From contig JAIBBN010000006.1 in NCBI GenBank assembly GCA_019694655.1, forward strand, positions 1 to 64,000: DNA of 64,000 nt, given 5' to 3'. Both the position numbers and the translations under genes were made by a program. The stretch's first letter is position 1. Each line of letters opens with the position of its first letter. Below the pieces are notes generated by a model that saw only the letters and a list, made by a program, of their open reading frames with translations, was not told the origin of the DNA and searched no databases. Source of the stretch: Leptospirales bacterium (GTDB taxonomy: Bacteria > Spirochaetota > Leptospiria > Leptospirales > Leptonemataceae). Below, one piece after another: positions 52,744 through 61,195 of the stretch.

Positions 52744-53829
52744 TCAGTTCATCAAGGCCCGCGCTGGCGGACGCGAACGGCGAGCGCGCTGGGCGGCAGG
52801 TTCAATCGCCCGCGTTGTTTTGGTGCGCCGGGCTAGAAAGAAGATGCATTTCAGCTGACCGACGCCTTCGCCGCTGGCCTGTCGCTCTACGGAAAAGCCA
52901 GCTTCCTCCAGGGCTCGATGCATACGCGCCTGTGGGAAGCCCAGCCAGAAGTCGCCAAAATTAGCGCGCATCGCCTCCACATCGTGCCGATCCAGCTCGG
53001 CCAACACCAGACATCCGCCTGGCCGCAGCGCTCGGCGAATCTCGCGCAAGGCGGAGGCCGGATCGGGCATATGATGAAGGACCATCGACGCGACGACGGT
53101 GTCGATCTCGCCATCCTTCACCGGCAAATGCTCAAGCGCCCCAATTCTGAATTCAGCATTTGGATCGGCCACGCGTCGCTCGGCGTGTTCAATCATGTTT
53201 GGACTCTGATCCACGCAGATCAAGCGCGGCGCACGCGTTGCCAGCAGTCGCGCCAGCTCGCCAGCGCCACAGCCCAGATCCAGAGTCAATCCAGCATCTT
53301 CCGGAAGCATTGCCAGCACCTGACGGCGATAAAAGTTGGAGTCCACCAGGCCGCTTTGCAGGCGATCCTGCTCCTGGCCATGCTGCTGAAAATGCTCAAT
53401 GGCGTCGCGTCTGCGTTCCGCCAGCACAGCCTGCAGCCGATCGCGATCCTCGGTCATTGCCGCCGGACGCCGCAGGCGCGGCGCCGCTGCCTCGCCGTCA
53501 GCAATGCGCAGGGCTTCGCCAGATGGACCTGCGATTCCAGCTGCCGCAAGCAGCCCGCTCAGCTCAGAAGAGCGGCGGATGTCCTGGTGCAAGCCGTAGT
53601 AGACACGGCTGCCGTCGCGCACGCCCTCCACCAGGCCAACCCTGGCGAGAATCTGCAGGTGCCGGGAGGTGCGGCTCTGCTTCAAAGCCAGAATCTCCTG
53701 GATTTCCTGCACAGAAAGCGGCTCGCCGGAGAGCGCTGCCAGAATGCGCAGCCTGATCTCATCGGCCAGCGCGGCCATTACCAGGACCAGATCGCGCTGC
53801 AGAAGAATCCTGTCGTTGAAGACCGCCAT
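52744..53829 (-). CDS. ArsR-type regulator fused to a SAM-dependent methyltransferase domain (SahR-like)
   Basis: A protein of about 361 residues. I prefer ATG 53829 ([10 protein letters not shown]) because the longer frame from 53853 would put the start codon inside a perfect inverted repeat. Residues 10-90 are an ArsR winged helix ([33 protein letters not shown]). From about 180 a class I methyltransferase domain starts with [17 protein letters not shown] and continues with [13 protein letters not shown]. SahR of Proteobacteria has this architecture and controls methionine-cycle genes in response to S-adenosylhomocysteine. Here it precedes ahcY by 46 bases and follows metF, which supports the same role. 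Confidence 0.88.
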   Translation of the reverse strand: MAVFNDRILLQRDLVLVMAALADEIRLRILAALSGEPLSVQEIQEILALKQSRTSRHLQILARVGLVEGVRDGSRVYYGLHQDIRRSSELSGLLAAAGIAGPSGEALRIADGEAAAPRLRRPAAMTEDRDRLQAVLAERRRDAIEHFQQHGQEQDRLQSGLVDSNFYRRQVLAMLPEDAGLTLDLGCGAGELARLLATRAPRLICVDQSPNMIEHAERRVADPNAEFRIGALEHLPVKDGEIDTVVASMVLHHMPDPASALREIRRALRPGGCLVLAELDRHDVEAMRANFGDFWLGFPQARMHRALEEAGFSVERQASGEGVGQLKCIFFLARRTKTTRAIEPAAQRARRSRPPARALMN

Positions 53830-53839
53830 GGCCTGGAAA

Positions 53840-53867
53840 CCGCTTATTGACATATCTCAATAAGCGG
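53840..53867. promoter_or_regulatory. Perfect 10+10 inverted repeat, probable operator of the ArsR-methyltransferase gene
   Basis: CCGCTTATTG at 53840-53849 and its exact complement CAATAAGCGG at 53858-53867 are separated by 8 bases. The repeat covers positions about -11 to -38 relative to the preferred start of the regulator and lies between it and the upstream phosphatase gene. It is the right size for an ArsR dimer and suggests autoregulation of the regulator-ahcY operon. Confidence 0.75.
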
Positions 53868-53893
53868 CGATAGCGGTCAAGTACAATCGATGC

Positions 53894-55651
53894 TCAAGCC
53901 AGGCGGACGACCATCATCGTGGCGTCATCATTTGCTTCAAAGCCATCACGAAAGCGATCCACGTCGTCAAAAATTGCCCGTATGATTCCATCCGGCGGCA
54001 GGGCGCCATTTTGACGGACGACCTCTATCAGCCGCTCCTCGCCATATTCGCCAAAGCGACGGTCGTTTGCTTCCGTAATGCCATCCGTATACAGCACCAG
54101 CAAATCGCCTGGCTCGTACTGGACCAGGCGTTCCAGATATTCCATGCCCTCGAAAATACCCAGAGGAGCGCCCTTCCCGCTCAGCACCTCGATTTCGCCC
54201 TGCCTGGGTCGATAGAGGTACTGTCGATTATGACCGGCGGATGCCATTCGGATTCGTCGATGCTCGCGCTCCACCTGCAGAAGCATACAGGTAACAAAGA
54301 TTCCAATCTTGCTATTCCGATACAGCTCATCGTTGGCGCGAGCCAGCGTGGCCACCGGATCCAGATTGCGGGGAATCTGTCCGCCAATCAGCGTCTTGGA
54401 GTACTCCATGAACAGCGCAGCCGGAACGCCCTTGCCAGCCACATCCGCGATCAAGAGCGAAATACGATCCGGCGAATGATAAATCAAGTCATAGAAATCC
54501 CCGCCGACCTCGCGGCAGGCCTCGTAGCGAGTGGCTACCTCGTGGCCGCCAATGCGCGCCGGAATACGAGGCAATGAATTCCTCTGAATCTGCGCAGCTG
54601 TATCCAGATCCTTGCGATACATCTGAATTTCGAGGGCGCGCTCGCGAGAACGCATCCGCGAGCAAGCGTCGGCAATTTGAGCAGCGGCAGTGGAAAGTAC
54701 TTTCAGCTCAAAGTAATCGAAGGGTTCGCCGTTGGTCTTGTCCGCGGCATTGAGCAGCCCGGCCAGGCGGCCCTCGACCTTGATCGGAACGCTGATAAAG
54801 GAGCGGGTCGAGTAAAGGCCAGCTCGATCAGAATGGATACGCAGTTCTTTTTCAACATCGCGCACCAGCAAGGGATCGCCAGTCTTCAAAACAATGCCGG
54901 CAATGCCAGTTTCCGGATCGATGCGAAAATCACGATCCTCTACGTTGAAGCCGCGAGTGCGCGCCAGACGCAGCCCCCTTTCGCCTTCCTCGCGAAAAAG
55001 CACCGACAGGCGCTCCACCCCCAGCACCCGACCGATCGCATCAAGCGTTGCCTGCAACAGCCCGTCCAGGCTATCCGCCTTCTGGGCGCTTTGCGAAATT
55101 TCGAATACGCAATTCAATTCGTTGACGCGCTCCTGGGTTTCGTCAAACAAGCGGCGATTTCGAATCGCCAATGCGGCCATATTGGACAGATAGTTCAGCA
55201 GTCGCAGGTCGCCGCCCGAAAAATCGCGCCGGTCTGCAGTATTCAGCGCTTCCAGCACGCCAATTACCTGCCCGTTGGCCACCATCGGAGTGGCCAGCAA
55301 ATTGCGCGTTTGAAATCCGGTGGACTGATCAATGTCGCGCAAGATGCGCGAATCGGATTGAGCATCATTGATAACAAACGCCTGGCGTTCACGCACGCAG
55401 AGTCCGGCGACGCCCTGACTGACCGGGATGCGCCGGCGAGCAAGCACTGCTCCGCCCGCGCCTCGCGCGATGTCGAAAATTAGCTCTTCGCTTTCCGCGT
55501 CGTAGAGCAACAGCGAGGCTGCCTCCGCCTCCAGCAAGCCCTTGGCCGTGTCCATGATCGTGGTCAGCAATTCATGGAGATCCATTGAAGAATTAATCCG
55601 GACCGTAATCTCGTTGATCCGCTTCAATGTTAGAGTGCGCGAGGAGTCCAT
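53894..55651 (-). CDS. GAF-GAF-SpoIIE serine phosphatase
   Basis: A 585-residue cytoplasmic signalling phosphatase. The first GAF domain (about 20-170) has EAASLLLYDAESEELIFDIA and NGQVIGVLEALNTADR; the second (about 185-340) is similar with SVPIKVEGRLAGLLNAAD. The PP2C/SpoIIE domain (about 370-580) has EVGGDFYDL, LIADVAGKGVPAALFM, LYTDGITEANDRRFG and NDDATMMVV, the metal and catalytic acids. It should dephosphorylate a STAS-type antagonist; a STAS protein is encoded at 33147-33572. Its position between metF and the SahR-like gene links it to the methionine cluster only by location. Confidence 0.93.
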   Translation of the reverse strand: MDSSRTLTLKRINEITVRINSSMDLHELLTTIMDTAKGLLEAEAASLLLYDAESEELIFDIARGAGGAVLARRRIPVSQGVAGLCVRERQAFVINDAQSDSRILRDIDQSTGFQTRNLLATPMVANGQVIGVLEALNTADRRDFSGGDLRLLNYLSNMAALAIRNRRLFDETQERVNELNCVFEISQSAQKADSLDGLLQATLDAIGRVLGVERLSVLFREEGERGLRLARTRGFNVEDRDFRIDPETGIAGIVLKTGDPLLVRDVEKELRIHSDRAGLYSTRSFISVPIKVEGRLAGLLNAADKTNGEPFDYFELKVLSTAAAQIADACSRMRSRERALEIQMYRKDLDTAAQIQRNSLPRIPARIGGHEVATRYEACREVGGDFYDLIYHSPDRISLLIADVAGKGVPAALFMEYSKTLIGGQIPRNLDPVATLARANDELYRNSKIGIFVTCMLLQVEREHRRIRMASAGHNRQYLYRPRQGEIEVLSGKGAPLGIFEGMEYLERLVQYEPGDLLVLYTDGITEANDRRFGEYGEERLIEVVRQNGALPPDGIIRAIFDDVDRFRDGFEANDDATMMVVRLA

Positions 55652-55658
55652 AGTGAGA

Positions 55659-56534
55659 TCAGCGAATCGCCTTAAGAATTTCCATGGTCAGCTTGCTTTG
55701 ATTCAAAGTGTAGAAGTGTATGCCGGGGACCCCCCGCTCCAACAATTGTCGGCACTGGCGGGTCGAATACTCCAGGCTCGTCTGAAAGACCTTCTCGCGA
55801 TCCTCGCCGCAGGCCTCCAGGCGATGCACCAGATCTTCCGGAATACGACAGCCGGCCATCTGCGTGATCCGTGCGATCTGCTTGTAATTGCCTACCGGCA
55901 TGATGCCGGGCAAGATTGGACAACGAATTCCCGCCGCTCTGGCTCGATCCAGAAATGAGAAGTAGAGCTCATTATCAAAGAAAAGTTGCGATACAAGAAA
56001 ATCCGCTCCGGCGTCTGCTTTGCGCTTCAGATTTGCAAGGTCCGCCTCCGCCGAAGCCGCCTCGGGGTGCTTCTCAGGATAACAGCCGCCGGCCAGACAG
56101 AATTCCGGCCGCTCGCTTCGAATGAAAGCAATCAGCTCCGATCCATAACGGAAGCCGTCGACGGGCGGCGTATAGCCGGCCTGATCCTGTGGCCAATCCC
56201 CGCGCAGGGCGATGATGTTCTGAACCCCGGAGGTCGAGAGCTGGTCGAGCATTGCACGCACCTCGCCGCGCGAGGCGCCAATGCTGGTATAGTGCGCCAT
56301 AGTTGTAATCCCATGGCGCTGCTGGATTTCCTCCACCCAGCGGACGGTGCGCTCCCGCGTGGAGCCGCCAGCGCCGTAGGTCACGGATACGAAATCCGGG
56401 CGCAGCTTGCCCAGTTCAGCGATGGATAAAAAAAGCTGCTCTTCGCCTGCTTCGTTCTTGGGCGGATAGAACTCAAAGGAAAAGACCGGCCGATGACCCG
56501 CACATTCGCCCAATATATTAGAGATTTTCTTCAT
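55659..56534 (-). CDS. metF: 5,10-methylenetetrahydrofolate reductase
   Basis: A 291-residue FAD enzyme making 5-methyl-THF for methionine synthesis. FSFEFYPPKNEAGEEQLF carries the catalytic Glu; FVSVTYGAGGSTRERT, the LRGDWPQD segment and SQLFFDNELYFSFLDRARAA follow the family. PILPGIMPVGNYKQIARI is another signature. It is the first gene of the minus-strand cluster with a GAF-SpoIIE phosphatase 7 bases downstream. A possible half-site of the SahR-like operator lies about 40 bases upstream of the start. Confidence 0.97.
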   Translation of the reverse strand: MKKISNILGECAGHRPVFSFEFYPPKNEAGEEQLFLSIAELGKLRPDFVSVTYGAGGSTRERTVRWVEEIQQRHGITTMAHYTSIGASRGEVRAMLDQLSTSGVQNIIALRGDWPQDQAGYTPPVDGFRYGSELIAFIRSERPEFCLAGGCYPEKHPEAASAEADLANLKRKADAGADFLVSQLFFDNELYFSFLDRARAAGIRCPILPGIMPVGNYKQIARITQMAGCRIPEDLVHRLEACGEDREKVFQTSLEYSTRQCRQLLERGVPGIHFYTLNQSKLTMEILKAIR

Positions 56535-56573
56535 TTAAGCTGCCAGCTCCACATTTCTGCGTCGGAACGCCCG

Positions 56574-56582
56574 CAATAAGCG
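56574..56582. promoter_or_regulatory. Possible half-site of the ArsR-methyltransferase operator upstream of metF
   Basis: CAATAAGCG matches nine of ten bases of one arm of the inverted repeat at 53840-53867 and lies about 40 bases upstream of metF. The partner arm is not present at the expected distance, so this may be chance. Confidence 0.25.
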
Positions 56583-56628
56583 CTTCCGGACAATGAAATT
56601 GTACCCGGATCGTTGAGTCCGTTCGAAA

Positions 56629-57789
56629 ATGTATCTGATGCACCGCGCCGGACGCAGCCCCCGAACAGCTCTGGAACAGCTGCTCGATGACCCACTGTTC
56701 AATTTCGGCGCTATTGCGGTGACACTGGCTTCAATTCTCAGCCTGGCCTGGCCTATTCTGGCGAAGCTGAGCCTGGAATGGCAAAACTCGATGCGGGTCA
56801 TCGACCGAGCCTTGTTGGGCCTCATTGCCCTGCACATGGTTCTGCAGCTGGTCGCACCTCGCGGCCGACGATATATTCGCGGTCTGCCCTTTCTGGCCGA
56901 TATGCTGGTCTGCCTTCCGCTTTTTGCCTGGCTTGCCGGCCTGGCTCTCGAAACCGCCGGTCTGGTGAATAACACACAAATTGACGCGCTGGCCGGCATC
57001 CCCGGAATGCGTTTGCTCAGCGGTGTTCGCGTACTGCGGCTGCTCAACACAATTCCCTACTTCTATCTGCAGCGGCAGATGGGCCTTGCTGGCGATCGCG
57101 TCCTCCGCTCCGAACTCAAACAGCGGATCATGAACGGCGTCTCCGCGACGCTGGTTTTCCTGGTACTGATCATCGGCGTTCTCTTTGCCCAGGCCACGCG
57201 TGCGGCAACGCGCACGCAGCAAACCCTGCGCATCCAGCAGATTCAATTGCAGGCGGCAAACTACGGCGCGCTGCAGGCCAGACTGCTTTTTCAAAACTCT
57301 GTTCTATCGGTTCGCAGCGCCGCGGGCGGGGCCATCAATGTTGTTCACAACGACAACTGGCCGCCGGATCGGATTGGCGAGGAACTGCTCTACGGCCGCG
57401 ATTACATTCAGCTCGACGGGCAGGCCAACGGGCTACGCCCGGGCGAATCCGTACAAATATTCCTCGCCGACCTGAGGCGGCGCGAAGATGCGCAGGAGCT
57501 TTTCGTAGTTGCAATGGGCTTCATCGCTGCTGCAGCGGTGCTGTTACTTCTGAACCGCTATCTGGATCGCCTGATACTGGCGCCCGCCGAGCGCGCGGTA
57601 CGCGTAAGTCAGTTGAGGCTTAAGGGCGAGGAGATCGAGCGCAGCGGAATTTCACAAGAGCCCTTCACCGAGCTTACGCTCTTGATCAACAGCTACGATC
57701 TACTCTACCAGAAAATGCGGGCGCCCGCGCGAAAGCTGCTTACGCATTCCACTGCAATCGACAACTTGCCTGAATCACCCGCCGAGTAG
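56629..57789 (+). CDS. Membrane sensor-like protein with voltage-sensor-like helices
   Basis: A 386-residue membrane protein. Residues about 20-185 hold four to five hydrophobic segments resembling the S1-S4 bundle of ion channels: a helix ending LIALHMVLQLV, an acidic one, then the Arg-spaced RLLSGVRVLRLLNTIPYF, and a helix starting ELKQRIMNGVSATLVFLVLI. A periplasmic domain (about 190-285) and a last membrane helix lead to a HAMP-like cytoplasmic segment (LAPAERAVRVSQLRLKG). No pore, kinase or cyclase domain is present. Divergent from metF. Its 3' end overlaps the convergent repeat-protein gene by 15 bases. Channel-like origin is an inference. Confidence 0.7.
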   Translation: MYLMHRAGRSPRTALEQLLDDPLFNFGAIAVTLASILSLAWPILAKLSLEWQNSMRVIDRALLGLIALHMVLQLVAPRGRRYIRGLPFLADMLVCLPLFAWLAGLALETAGLVNNTQIDALAGIPGMRLLSGVRVLRLLNTIPYFYLQRQMGLAGDRVLRSELKQRIMNGVSATLVFLVLIIGVLFAQATRAATRTQQTLRIQQIQLQAANYGALQARLLFQNSVLSVRSAAGGAINVVHNDNWPPDRIGEELLYGRDYIQLDGQANGLRPGESVQIFLADLRRREDAQELFVVAMGFIAAAAVLLLLNRYLDRLILAPAERAVRVSQLRLKGEEIERSGISQEPFTELTLLINSYDLLYQKMRAPARKLLTHSTAIDNLPESPAE

Positions 57790-60279
57790 GGCCAGCACCA
57801 GGCCCTCGCCCTTTTTCAATTCGCCCAGGCTGCGGGCCACAACCGCGCCTGCTTTGCCGCCGGCCTGGTCCAGTTTCTCCGCCGCACCGCTGTGGATCGA
57901 AGAGCACAGCAGGTCGCCAGGCGCAACGGGACGCTTCTCGGCATGTACGCGAATTCTGGCTATGCCCGCGACAGCCACATAGAGTCGACCCTGGCTTTCG
58001 CCTTCCGACTGTGCATTCAAGACGATGGCCGGATTTTCAACTATCACGCCAAATATTTGTGAACTCTGGGCATCGCGAGATTTCCGCAGCCGATAGTCAG
58101 CGCCCTGCGCTTCGATGGCTACCAGGTCGCCAGGACCCAGTACGTCCTTTTCTTCCACTCGCGCCAGCAATGCCACAACACTATCGACGCCGCTGAACCG
58201 GGCGCCGCCCTCAACCGCAACCAGGCCTCGCGCCAGCAATGCCAGCTCGCCGCCCTTTACGCCGCGCTCTGGCAAATCGCCGCCAGCAATCAGTGCGTAG
58301 TCGCGATCGCTTGCAAATCTTCCGCCGGCGCCCTCGCGGGAAGCGCCGACCACTCCGGCGCCGTCGGCCCCAAGACCCAGGCCCACCACTCCCGCTTCTT
58401 TTCCGGCGCCCAGGACGCCTTCCCGTTGGCCTTCGCCGGTCAACCCGGCGCCCTCGCCGCTATTGACGCCAGCAATTGGCGCGTGGGCCAGAGGCGCGGC
58501 TTGCACTGCTTTGAATGCCACGCCCGTAGAGCTCGTGAGGCGAATCAAGCCCTGATGGCTGTCAAAATCATGGGCCTTCGGCGCGTAGTCATGGTGGTGT
58601 TCCAGGGGCATCCGGGCGTCGGACAATCTGGGATCGTCAGCTTGAACGGCGCGGCCCTGCAACGCGCTGCCGCTTGCCGCCAGTTCTACTATTCCGGCGC
58701 GCTCCTCAGTTGCGCGGCGCAATCTGGAATCCGAACCCTGTACTACGACGCCTTCGCGCTCCTCTCCGTCTCTGGCCAGCTCGACAATGCCGCGGGTTTC
58801 CGTGGTAGACGGTTGCAGTCGCGGATCGTTGGCCTGCACCGCCGCTTCGGCGGCGTTTTCGCCAGATCGAGCAAAGCGCATAATGCCGGCCTGTTCCACT
58901 GTAGCACGGCGCAATCGATGATCATTTCCCTGCACTGCGGCGTTTGGCGCATCTTCGCCGATTTCGGCGAGGCGCACGATGCCCGGCGCTTTGGTGGATG
59001 CCAGTCGCAGGCGAGAATCGGAGCCCTGCACGACGACCCCCGGTCTATTTTCGCTATCGGCTGCAAGTTCTACAAGACCAGGCTGTTCCTCTGTAGCAAC
59101 GCGCAAACGCGCATCATTGCTCTGCACGGCGTGACCGCCGCGTACTTCTCCGTCTCGCGCCAGCCTTACGATTCCGGGCAGGTCTTCCGTGGCATATTTC
59201 AGACGGCGATCGCTGCCCTGCACCGCAACGCCGCTGCGGTCTTCGCCATCCGATGCCAGCTCAACGATTCCGGTACTCTCCGTACTCGCCTCGCGTAGCC
59301 GGCGGTCAGACCCCTGAACTACAACGCCTTCGCGCACTTCTCCGTCCACTGCGAGGCGAACCATTCCGGAGCGCAGTACAGAGGCATGGTGGATTGGCTC
59401 TGAATATGCTCGGCCCGGACTTTCGAGAGCGTCCGGCGAGGCGTAAAACTCAACCTCGATAATTTGCGAGACGAATTTACCCTCGCGAGTGCGTGCGCCT
59501 TCGGCTATGCTGAGGCGAACATAGCGCATATTGGTTGGCAGGAAGCGCCAGCGATACCAGACAGCAGCCTCCGAGAGGAAACCGTTTTCTTCAATCAAAT
59601 GGTGCCAGGCGATGTTGTCCTCGCTGTATGAAAAACTGAATACTTCAGGGAAAAATGTATCGGCATCATCTTTCGAAAGCAATCTGATTTCGGTCAGGCG
59701 GTTGATGGCGCCAAGATCGAAGAGCAGCGTCTCCTCTTCGCGTTTTGCGCGGAGACTGCTGGACCATCCGTACTCCGGTCTCAGATCAATGAGATTTTCT
59801 TTCACCCAGAGTCGATCCAGTTCGCTGGAAGCCTGTATTTCGACAATGCCGGATATGCTCAGCCGGAACTCGCCGAAGGCGGCCAGATATTTCCCGGTTC
59901 GATTCGCTCTGCCGCACAGGAATAAGAACTTGAGATGGCGCGCCGTAATCAGCGGAAAATGCCAGACAGCTGCTTTGCCGCTGATCAAGCGATAGTCTGC
60001 CTCCTGGAGAATTGGTTCCCACACGCGACCGTCGTTTGAAATTTCAAATCGAAACGTATTTGGGAAAAAATCGAGAAGCTCGCTATCAGCTTCGATGGAA
60101 ATAGAATTGAAAGCCTCAATAGAATCGAAGCTGGCAATGCAGGCGGCAAGACCCGGCGTATCCAATTCCTCTGATCGCCAGCGCAAGATTCGACCAGCGT
60201 TTGCCTTGCTTTCGCCCGGCGCGGACCAGCTCTGAATAGGCAGAACGCGAGGGTGAGAGATTCGGACCAGCTCACTCAC
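57775..60279 (-). CDS. Tail-fibre-like protein with two discoidin-like domains and eight 32-residue repeats
   Basis: An 834-residue protein. Residues about 20-145 and 150-282 look like F5/8-type-C (discoidin) folds: NDGRVWEPILQEADYRL and TEIRLLSKDDADTFFPEV. Residues 305-560 are eight consecutive units of exactly 32 residues of the form GIVELA-DGE-GVAVQGSDRRL, as in phage tail-fibre repeats. Residues 600-690 are Gly-rich (GVLGAGKEAGVVGLGLGADG). The C-terminal 130 residues (GVIVENPAIVL, RPVAPGDLLCSS, GAVVARSLGELKKGEG) resemble self-assembly or chaperone domains at the ends of fibre proteins. No signal peptide or other phage gene is present. It begins one base before the rep stop. Confidence 0.82.
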   Translation of the reverse strand: MSELVRISHPRVLPIQSWSAPGESKANAGRILRWRSEELDTPGLAACIASFDSIEAFNSISIEADSELLDFFPNTFRFEISNDGRVWEPILQEADYRLISGKAAVWHFPLITARHLKFLFLCGRANRTGKYLAAFGEFRLSISGIVEIQASSELDRLWVKENLIDLRPEYGWSSSLRAKREEETLLFDLGAINRLTEIRLLSKDDADTFFPEVFSFSYSEDNIAWHHLIEENGFLSEAAVWYRWRFLPTNMRYVRLSIAEGARTREGKFVSQIIEVEFYASPDALESPGRAYSEPIHHASVLRSGMVRLAVDGEVREGVVVQGSDRRLREASTESTGIVELASDGEDRSGVAVQGSDRRLKYATEDLPGIVRLARDGEVRGGHAVQSNDARLRVATEEQPGLVELAADSENRPGVVVQGSDSRLRLASTKAPGIVRLAEIGEDAPNAAVQGNDHRLRRATVEQAGIMRFARSGENAAEAAVQANDPRLQPSTTETRGIVELARDGEEREGVVVQGSDSRLRRATEERAGIVELAASGSALQGRAVQADDPRLSDARMPLEHHHDYAPKAHDFDSHQGLIRLTSSTGVAFKAVQAAPLAHAPIAGVNSGEGAGLTGEGQREGVLGAGKEAGVVGLGLGADGAGVVGASREGAGGRFASDRDYALIAGGDLPERGVKGGELALLARGLVAVEGGARFSGVDSVVALLARVEEKDVLGPGDLVAIEAQGADYRLRKSRDAQSSQIFGVIVENPAIVLNAQSEGESQGRLYVAVAGIARIRVHAEKRPVAPGDLLCSSIHSGAAEKLDQAGGKAGAVVARSLGELKKGEGLVLALLGG
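58600..59367 (-). repeat. Eight in-frame 96-bp repeats
   Basis: The coding repeats span 768 bases, 8 x 96, with no indel between units. Conserved positions are GIV, LA, GE, VQ and D-RL, while the DNA itself has diverged, so the array is old and selected at protein level. Confidence 0.9.
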
Positions 60280-61125
60280 TCAGTCTACGCTCCGCTCTTG
60301 CCAGTAGTCCTTGCGCGTTTGCATAGCGCCGGTCAACACTGGCTCGAAAAAAATCCGCCCTGCACAGCGTTCCAGCAGAATCTTCAACTGCCCCGGAAGA
60401 TCATCAGCAAACACCAGCAATCCCTCTCGTTCGCCCAGAAATGCGTTGCGAATGAGCGCCATGCTCCCGGCCGAGATTTTGCTGGCGAGCATAGTTTCCA
60501 GATGGGTCCAGGAGCCCGTCCTGGGATTGTCCGCGCGATACAAAATGGATTCAAGATTCGTCGCACTGGGCGGCAGTCCGGCAAGTTCGCATTCGTTGCG
60601 CGCCTGTTGCAGCGCAGCAGCGCCAAAGCGACGACCAAGATGGTCCACCCGACTCTGCTCGCCGCCAGCGCCGCCGGATGGATGATGATTGATAGATATC
60701 TGGATCTGGTTGTACGGCGGGGCGCCAGCAAACACCGGCGAGGGCGCCGCCCCGCCCCGCCGGGGATCGGCGGCATGCTCCGCTGAGGGCGGCCGTGGAG
60801 CCCCCGAGGGGGGCGTTGACTCGCCACGCTGGAACTGGTCAAAGCGAAAACTGTAGTGTGTGGTTCGACGTCCGTTGCCAGTCGTGATGCTGAGCAGGCC
60901 CAATTCCACCAGCTCCTGACGCGCTTTTCGTAAGGTCGATTTCTGCTTAAATCCTGTCAGTTCAAGAAGTCTCCGCCCGCCCGGGAAGACGCTCTTGTAG
61001 CTGCGGTCTGAAAATCGCAGCAAAACGGGATAGAGCGTTCTGGCGGCGCTCGACATCCGTGCCCACAGCCCGCTTTCAATAATTGCAGCTACAAATTTAA
61101 AGTACGGCAGTTCATCGCCAGCCAT
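60280..61125 (-). CDS. Replication-initiator-like protein (rep)
   Basis: A 281-residue protein. The N-terminal 110 residues form a winged-helix-type domain (PYFKFVAAIIESGLWARMSS, KSTLRKARQELVELGLLSIT). A Pro/Ala/Gly-rich linker (about 112-145) follows, then a C-terminal helical domain (GRRFGAAALQQARNECEL, TNLESILYRADN). This layout resembles plasmid or phage initiators with an N-terminal wHTH. The call rests mainly on context: it is the third gene after parA and parB on the same strand, with a control-like gap between. The ATG at 61125 is preceded by GGGGGA, itself part of a competing RNA structure. Could also be a transcription regulator. Confidence 0.65.
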   Translation of the reverse strand: MAGDELPYFKFVAAIIESGLWARMSSAARTLYPVLLRFSDRSYKSVFPGGRRLLELTGFKQKSTLRKARQELVELGLLSITTGNGRRTTHYSFRFDQFQRGESTPPSGAPRPPSAEHAADPRRGGAAPSPVFAGAPPYNQIQISINHHPSGGAGGEQSRVDHLGRRFGAAALQQARNECELAGLPPSATNLESILYRADNPRTGSWTHLETMLASKISAGSMALIRNAFLGEREGLLVFADDLPGQLKILLERCAGRIFFEPVLTGAMQTRKDYWQERSVD

Positions 61126-61132
61126 AACAATT

Positions 61133-61140
61133 CCCCCGGC
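61133..61140 (-). promoter_or_regulatory. rep ribosome-binding site inside a GC-rich pairing arm
   Basis: On the minus strand GCCGGGGG is followed by AATTGTT and the rep ATG. The run of G is the likely Shine-Dalgarno sequence. The same eight bases are exactly complementary to CCCCCGGC in the leader hairpin at 61223-61244 (read on the minus strand), so the site can be exposed or hidden depending on folding. Confidence 0.55.
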
Positions 61141-61160
61141 ATTCGGAGGGCAATTCCAGG

Positions 61161-61189
61161 TTGACAGAAGAAATGCTTGTTTTTAGACT
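61161..61189 (+). promoter_or_regulatory. Sigma70-like promoter of the candidate antisense RNA
   Basis: TTGACA at 61161-61166, a 17-base spacer, and TAGACT at 61184-61189, with four of six matches in the -10 box including both key T's. It points away from rep. Expected start near 61196. Confidence 0.6.
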
Positions 61190-61195
61190 CTTGTT

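Noticed and set aside
58426-59298. 290-residue open frame antisense to the repeat protein
   Set aside because: It only mirrors the 96-bp repeats of the minus-strand gene.
58600-59367. Regular 96-bp spacing considered as a CRISPR-like or DNA repeat array
   Set aside because: The DNA units are divergent and conserved only as in-frame protein repeats; there are no identical repeat/spacer blocks.
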